A stretch of 64,000 nucleotides of DNA from contig CM030870.1 in assembly GCA_018105865.1 (NCBI GenBank), positions 3,694,001 through 3,758,000 on the forward strand, written 5' to 3'. The stretch comes from Metaphire vulgaris. Taxonomy: Eukaryota; Annelida; Clitellata; Crassiclitellata; Megascolecidae. Of this stretch, positions 51,601 to 59,365 are shown piece by piece (position 1 is the stretch's first letter; each line of letters begins with the position of its first letter). The position numbers and the translations under genes are program-made. The notes below the pieces were generated by a model that was given only the letters and a program-made list of their open reading frames with translations, was not told the DNA's origin and searched no databases.

Positions 51601-54600
51601 TCTTTTTGAACTGTGCTGGATCACCAGCCGCACATTTTGAACTAAAGTATGCAGCAAGAGCACAGACTGTAGCACAGCACCAAGTAAGGATTCTGAGAAC
51701 TATGCCCATCTGACTTCAAAATAAGTTGGCAAGTGTTTAATAGTAAATCCATTTGATGCCGCGATTTGCCGCAGCTCAGCAGTTCGGCGGGCTGATGTAT
51801 GAAAGTGCGAAGCAATCGATGACAACTGTGTGATCAGGTGTTTAACCTCTGGAACACATTTGCAGACATCTTTGAATGCAAGTGATGATGAATGCACTGC
51901 ACATACGGACTTGAGCATTGGCTGATGTACCTGAACTGCAGTGTTTAAAGTTTTTAGACAGTAAAAATGATATTTGTGGACTCCCCAATTCTCAGTCTTC
52001 GACTCCACATTATTGACTTTGGACTCCACATTTTGGTTGGACTCCACGCTTAAAATAGTCACTGCCCCTGCTTCTACTCCACTTCAAGCTCTTACTCTAA
52101 GTCCAGGTATTTTACTCTGACAGCAGGTACTGTTACTCTCACTCCAGGTACTTTTACTCTCACTCCGGGTACATTAACTCCGACTGCAGGTACTGTAACT
52201 CGGACTCGAGGTACTTTTTTGTAGACGTCTCTCATGAGCGAAGAAACGACGCATTTTTTAACATTAAAATAAGTACATGACTAAATAATTTTGGCGAATA
52301 TTCAATTTTGTTCTTTCGTTCTATAACACCAATCGACACCTATGTCAAAATTCTAAATACTTTTAGAATTATCGTTTTAATACTCCACATCACAAACCTT
52401 TGTGCTCCACTGAATATTGAATTCTAAACCCTCCATATTGTACGGATGAGTCAGTTATAAATTGTAGATATACAGAGGAACAATTCCAGTATCTGAGGGT
52501 ATACGATGGCCTTGTTTGTCCGCATAGTTTCTTAGCAGTCGTGAAGTTTGGGGCAGAATTTTGGACGCAAACGATCTGTTCAATACAAAAACATGAACCA
52601 TCAATAATTTGAAGACCTGAAAAGAAACAAGAATGCAAAACACAAGACACTAGTAATGTTCTAGCCTACTTGTACATTTTTGTTACAACGAATCTCGTTT
52701 CATCGAGTACTACAGAATATTTGTTATAATATTTAAACGTTCTTTAAACGTTTTCTCCATCGGCGATAAATTTAACCACATGTAACCTGCGCACATAAAA
52801 GACAGGTACAAAGTGTAACTATGAGTAACAAAATATCAATATCATTTGTCAAAATCTATAACCATGAGATATGGTTAAACTTGAATAAGCATTGATGACG
52901 CTGATTTTTATAATAAGCAACCGTCCGCAGTGGTCAATCGTCCGCTGTGGTCATTCGTTCTGCGAGCAATCGTTCTCTGTGGTCAATCGTCCTACTAGCA
53001 ATCGCTCTCTGTGGTCAATCGTTCTATGACCAATCGTACTATGACCAATCGTCCTATGAGCAATCGTTCTATGACCAATCGTCCTCTGAGAAATTGTCCG
53101 CTGTGGTCAATCGTCCTATTAGCAATCGCTTTCTGTGGTCAATCGTCCTATAACCAATCGTCCTATGAGAAATCGTCCGCTGTGGTCAATCGTTCTATGA
53201 CCAATCGTCCTATGAGCAATCGTTCTATGACCAATCGTCTTATGAGCAATCGTTCTATGACCAATCGTCCTATGAGCAATCGTTCTATGACCAATCGTCC
53301 TATGAGCAATCGTTCTATGACCAATCGTCCTATGAGCAATCGTTCTATGACCAATCGTCCTATGAGCAATCGTTCTATGACCAATCGTCCTATGAGCAAT
53401 CGTTCTATGACCAATCGTCCTATGAGCAATCGTTCTATGACCAATCGTCCTATGAGCAATCGTTCTATGACCAATCGTCCTATGAGCAATCGTTCTATGA
53501 CCAATCGTCCTATGAGCAATCGTTCTATGACCAATCGTCCTATGAGCAATCGTTCTATGACCAATCGTCCTATGAGCAATCGTTCTATGACCAATCGTCC
53601 TATGAGCAATCGTTCTATGACCAATCGTCCTATGAGCAATCGTTCTATGACCAATCGTCCTATGAGCAATCGTTCTATGACCAATCGTCCTATGAGCAAT
53701 CGTTCTATGACCAATCGTCCTATGAGCAATCGTTCTATGACCAATCGTCCTATGAGCAATCGTTCTATGACCAATCGTCCTATAAGCAATCGTTCTATGA
53801 CCAATCGTCCTATGAGCAATCGTTCTATGACCAATCGTCCTATGAGCAACCGTCCGCGAACCCTGTGTGCGACTTGAATTGTCGTAGAACTGAATCAAGA
53901 CAACTTACACGTATCCAATCGTAGTCACAGTCACCAGGTGATCCTTCCAAGCGGAATGATAAAAATTTCAGTGAAAGAGCGTTCTGCTTGCCCACGGCTA
54001 TTCGATATGTGCAGTTCAGATTGTGTGGATGCAATAATGGAAAGTGTGGAGAGGACACATTACCAGTTTGTCCTCTATAAGTGGAATTACCACAAACAGC
54101 ATTACCTCCGTAATCGAATGCATTATCGTCTTCATCTATACGTTAAAATTAAATATAAATGAATGATTCAAGCAGCGAATACATTAATTATCATATATAC
54201 CTAAACTTATTTCGCACGCAGTGTGTCTAAAATTCCCAGTACGTCAAATAGGAATGATTTAGTATAGTGGTAGCTGGTGTATATATTGACGCAGTCACGC
54301 AGCTATGCATTGTAGCCTCGACAAGTACTACTTGAATTGACAATAAAGTAAAAATATAAAAGTTATGTTCGGAATATCTCAAATTTATCAAATGTGTTTA
54401 GCATTCATAAACTCGGCGTTGTACCTCAGGACTATTTATTATATTTATATTATATTATACATATTTATATTATTACACCTTCAATTATCATGTCGTATTT
54501 TATGAGACGAGTTTCTCTTGGATCGTAGCTGTCTGATTGCAGCGTTATTTCCAGTGTAAGGCATCCACGATATACAGGACTTGAGAGCGAATCAGATGAA

Positions 54601-57600
54601 AATATTTCACAGCCAGAAGAATCCGAGTTTTGTTCATCTTCATCGGTGCAACGAATCTGCAAAATCCTCAGAATTTTGTAAAATATCGAAACTCTTGCAA
54701 CATTTAAATATAGTTTATTAATTATTATTTATAGCAGACGTTTATTAACCAAGAAAATTCGATATGCACAGGCGTTCAAAAGCTTCGCCATTATCATGTT
54801 CTCTCTACTGAGAAAGTTTCAGGGCTACATTGTTTCCATTGCTCGCTGAGTCTTGTCTCTTCTTTGATTTCTGAATAGGTCTTGTGACATTGTTCATCTG
54901 TTTTCATCATCCAGTCCAATAGCATCCTCCTTGGTCTTCCTTTTGTCTTTCTTTCTGATATTATTCCTCAATTACTGTTCTGAGTAATGATTCTCCTCTT
55001 AGTACGTGTCCAATCTAGTCCTCTGTCTTTTTTTTGATGGTACTGATTATCGATCTTTGTTCTCTACCATCTGTAATACTTCTTTGTTTGATCTCTTGTC
55101 TGTCCACTTGATCTTTACCATCCTCCTCCATAGCCACATTTCGAATGCTTCCAGCTTTTGTATGTCCTTCTTCTGAAGTGTGCAGTTTTCCTAGGCTTAT
55201 GGGGTTATGTGGCGACCCCGCCGGCTCGCGGTCTCGAAGCGCGGCCGGCGGTCGGGCGGCCCCCAACGCCCGCTCGGTCTCCCGATCGCCATCAGCCGCC
55301 GACTCTGCCTGATCGGCGGCGTCACGTTCCCTTTCCGGCTCTCCGACATCAGAGGAGGTGTCCGCGGCTGCCGGGCAGGCAGCGCACTGAGGATGGCCGC
55401 TCCTCAACGTAGGGTTCTCGTTTTCCTCCTCTGACTCTCTATCCGTTCCGGCTCCGGCCTCGTCCGAGAGACCCTTTAGCTCATGCCTCTTATCGCTGGC
55501 CACCGCTTGGTCTCGGCGCCTTAAGCGATTTCGATAGGTATTTCTAGTCTCTGACTTCGACTTGGCCCCACGTCTCTTCATTCTCGGCAATCTAGCCGTT
55601 TTCCGCTCTCTTATAGACAGGCGGCGTTGTCTCTTGGCTTCCTCACACGCTTTCACCAAACCCGAGGTTAACCGTGCCTGAATGGACGGCGGTCCACTCT
55701 TTTCCTGGCCGTCGATTTACTCAAACTGTCTCCCCGCGCCTTTACGACAGGCGGGCGTCTGTCTCCTCCCTTGGCTCAGAATTGACCTCCTGGGCACTAA
55801 CGTGACCTCAGGTAGGCGAGGTTCATCACAGCCAAGGCTCACCTTCACGGACAGTGCGCTGAGACTCCGGCGTCACAGCGACTTTCAAAGACACGCACAC
55901 AACTTGCCTTTATTGGTTTATTTTTATTTATTTATTAATAAACCAAGCAACAATGACAACAATGGCTACAGTGGCAACACTGGTAACACGGACAAAGACG
56001 CGGTAGCTAGACGCAGTCCGGCAGCCACAATAACTAGCGCACAGGAACTGCCTTTGATACGTCAGTATGAAACGATAAGCTTTAGCACTTTAAACGGGCT
56101 CCAAATACTCGCTTTCAATCGCTGTGCTTTCTTTACTCTATCGCTTCACAGTATAAGCGGAGCGACCACGAAAAGCACATGTGATGTCAGTGACTGACAA
56201 TTTTCAGAGTTTTGAAACTTTTTGACGGGCACTTAGGCGGATTTTTCGTCTGTAGTCTGTATTTCCGCGTAGTTGCCGTCAATAGGAAAAAGTAGGGACC
56301 TGTCTAATAGCGTTTACGTTAGCGGTGGTCAGGGGCTTAGTCTACGGCTAAGCGGCGCGGCAATAGCTCCTGCCAGATGGGCGCGCGTCTCAAGCGGACT
56401 TTAGTTCAACAGCCGCCTGCGTCCGCCTAGTGACGCGGGCTACATAAATTCCCATATTTCGGAGATTTTCGATTTTTAGAACCAGCCCTTGAGGGCGCTC
56501 GCCCTCAAATGTCCCTATCTACGCGTTTTGTCCGCCAGGAAGCTCAACTTCGGACCCACCCCCTAGCGTCGTCGGCAGCGGCGAAGGGCGCCTCGCCGCC
56601 GGCGACGCGCATCGCCGTCAGGACCTTGTTCCACGGGCGCCGCTCTTTAGGCGGAATTTCAAGCTGTAGGGCCACGTCCGCTTAGATGCCGTCAGAGCAG
56701 GACCTAGGAGGCAGTGTCGTCGTTATCGGTGGTAAGCGACCCCGTCTACGGGCCCAGCCCTTCGCTAACCACCCCTGGTAGCCCGGGCGCCAGTGTTCAG
56801 GCGTACGCATCGACTACACAGCCGGCCGACCGCTGCGTTCTCTCTCCTTCTTTCCATCGCTCCAACCGCCTGTTCCCTTCGTCAGCAGCCAGCCAGCCGC
56901 CGTCTCCGCGCAGCCTCTGTCAAACAGGCGACGGTCTTTCAGCGGCCAAACTCTCTACTTGCTAAAGACCGAAGGCTCGGGAACCATAAACCGTTGCCGG
57001 TTTATACAACTTATCTCTCGGTCTTTGGGCGGCCGTGGCGATTCTAATAATTTTACCGAAGCCTTAGCGTCTTAGCCTAACGCGTGCTCTGTCCGTTTTA
57101 CATGAATTAAAACTTTATTAATTAATTAACTAACAAGTTTATACAGTTAAGCGATCAATAATAATAATAATAATAATGCTATCTGTGGCACATGGTCGCC
57201 ACAGTTACACTTCATGCCAACGTTTTTATCAGTCTCTTCGTTAGTTCCTTGTTTGACCCTCCTTTTACCAGTTCCCCTCTGTCCAAAAAAGCATGTTTCT
57301 CATCGCTATTCTTCTCTTACTCTCTTCCTGGCATCTGGCGTATATCTGTTAGTAGGTCTGAAGGTAACAAAATTGTGTTAGCTATTCCAGTTCTGTTCCG
57401 TCAAACTTTATCGTGATGTAAGATGGATTTTTGCTCTTCGTTATCATCAATTACCATGATTTTCTTATTATCTTGTTTATTTTAATGCCATATTCTTTTG
57501 ATGTCTTTTTAAAAATTGTCCATCATTCTTTGTAACTCCCTTTTACTCCCTGCCAGCATAGACTGATCGCCTGCAAAGTTGTATCAGTTTTAGACCCCTG

Positions 57601-58238
57601 CACGGGCCGGGCGGCCCGCGGGCAGCCCGGCCCGGCCCGCGGGCCGTGCCGGGCCGGGCTCAAAAGATTGCAAAATAAAACGGGCCGGGCCGGGCCTGAT
57701 GAGTGACGGGCCGGGCCGGGCCGGGCTGCCATAAGTCGGCCCGTCCTCTGTTTAACCCATTAAGGAAATCCCGATCAAAGGAACTTGCCAATTGTTTCCG
57801 GTATAACGAATTAAAATGAATCCCCCTAAAGATGAATCACCCAGTCATCTTTCTACGTGTAATAAATACTCCCCACCTCTTTATTCTACGAAGAATATTA
57901 ACACCCTCTGAATGTAATAACTCCCCTATAGTGATGTGCAGTAAAATGTATAAATGGAGTCATCAGATATGAAACTGTGCCAACGCACAAGAGATGGAAT
58001 GACGTAATTTGGGGCAAGTAAGGTAGGGGAGTAGAAATTCTAATCCCGTAGAGTCTTCAAAGGCAGAGTCTGACCGATTATATTAGCATTACGCAATACG
58101 CATTGTCCTTCTTGTCCAGATACGTATTCTAGTGACTAGCGTTGGAGCCTGTGTAGTGCCAGGATCGCTTGAATCTATTGTTTGAAATACTTTGATCTCC
58201 TTGCCTTCGCCTTCTCTTCGTCACTACGTGGAAATCTT

Positions 58239-58276
<38 letters not shown>

Positions 58277-59285
58277 GTCAGACAGACAGACAGACAGTCA
58301 TTCTAGAACAGTGTGGCAAGGCAAATCCTTGCAATTCCAGCGTCCAGTGCTGCGAGTGAACGGTCATTTAGTACAGCTGGGGCAACCATTACACAGCGTC
58401 GCACTGCTTTGGACACGGACACCATTGAAACATACTATTTTTGCATTCTAATGCTTAAACTTTATCGATCGGCTTCAATTTTGTTGCATTATGAGTTGTT
58501 TTCAGTAGACACTACATTTTAGTAAGAAGACTGTTATTCAAACGTCAACTGAATCATGACTGATTTCCCAAAAGTTAGGTTGCAAATTGTAATCGCAAAT
58601 GAGCAGGCCGGGCCGGGCCGGGCCGGGCCCGGCCGGGCCGGGCCGGGCCGGACCCTAAAGAAAAAGCAATGAAACGGGCCGGGCCAAAAGAGTGACGGAC
58701 CGGGCCGGGCCGGGGCGGGCTGCCAAAAGTCGGCCCGTGCAGGGGTCTAATCAGTTTCCCTCCGGTGTTTATTCCAGCTTTTTCTTCCTCTGTTGATTCT
58801 CTTGCAAGTTCTACATAAATGTTGAATAGAAATGGAGACAGTGGACAAACCTGTCTTGATCCTCTTCCTATTAATCCTCACTCGGAATTATCACTTTAAA
58901 TCCGTATTTTTATAGTGTGTTTACATGCATAAACTCCTGCTTCAGCCTTCTGTCCCTCTAATGTTAAAGGACAACGTCATTCAAGAACAAAGCCATTCGT
59001 TTTGTTAAAGTAGAAAACCGTAATACAGCACCTTAAGATGTTCTTGCGCACATCCATCGATCTCATCCGTCAGAGTCAATAGATCGATATAGGAGACGTC
59101 CAGAGTAAGTAAGGCAATCAGCGTTTCAGGTTCATTTGTAGATATCGTGTATGTGCAGTTCAGCCTCGCTCGAGTGATGTTTCGATTGTTTGGTAGGACA
59201 ATTGTACCTGATTGATTCGTAAAAAATGTCTCGCCACACTCGATCTCTGTGAAATATCACAACACAGATGGAACATTAGTCTCTA

Positions 59286-59365
<80 letters not shown>

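Larger units (their letters stand above)
54780..58980 (-). mobile_element. Non-LTR retrotransposon relic split by an LTR-like element and a hAT transposon
   Basis: The minus strand shows [20 protein letters not shown] (reverse-transcriptase core) and EKAGINTGG near 58770-58880. The frame resumes as [15 protein letters not shown] across the hAT element (below 57590). The C-terminal tail (ENKDRSIIST-like, [23 protein letters not shown]) is below 55200. Outer limits are estimated by comparison with the short paralogous intron at 8865-9081, which lacks it. Confidence 0.75.

Noticed and set aside
52921..53850. CRISPR-like regular repeats
   Set aside because: The repeat is head-to-tail without unique spacers, in an animal intron.
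53011..53898. Three open frames of 228-288 codons on both strands
   Set aside because: They are products of the 30-bp tandem repeat in a CUB-gene intron. No start context or splice sites support translation.
55015..55659. 214-codon basic/acidic minus-strand frame as a host gene
   Set aside because: It crosses the boundary between the LINE and the LTR-like element and changes composition there, so it is a chance fusion of transposon sequence.
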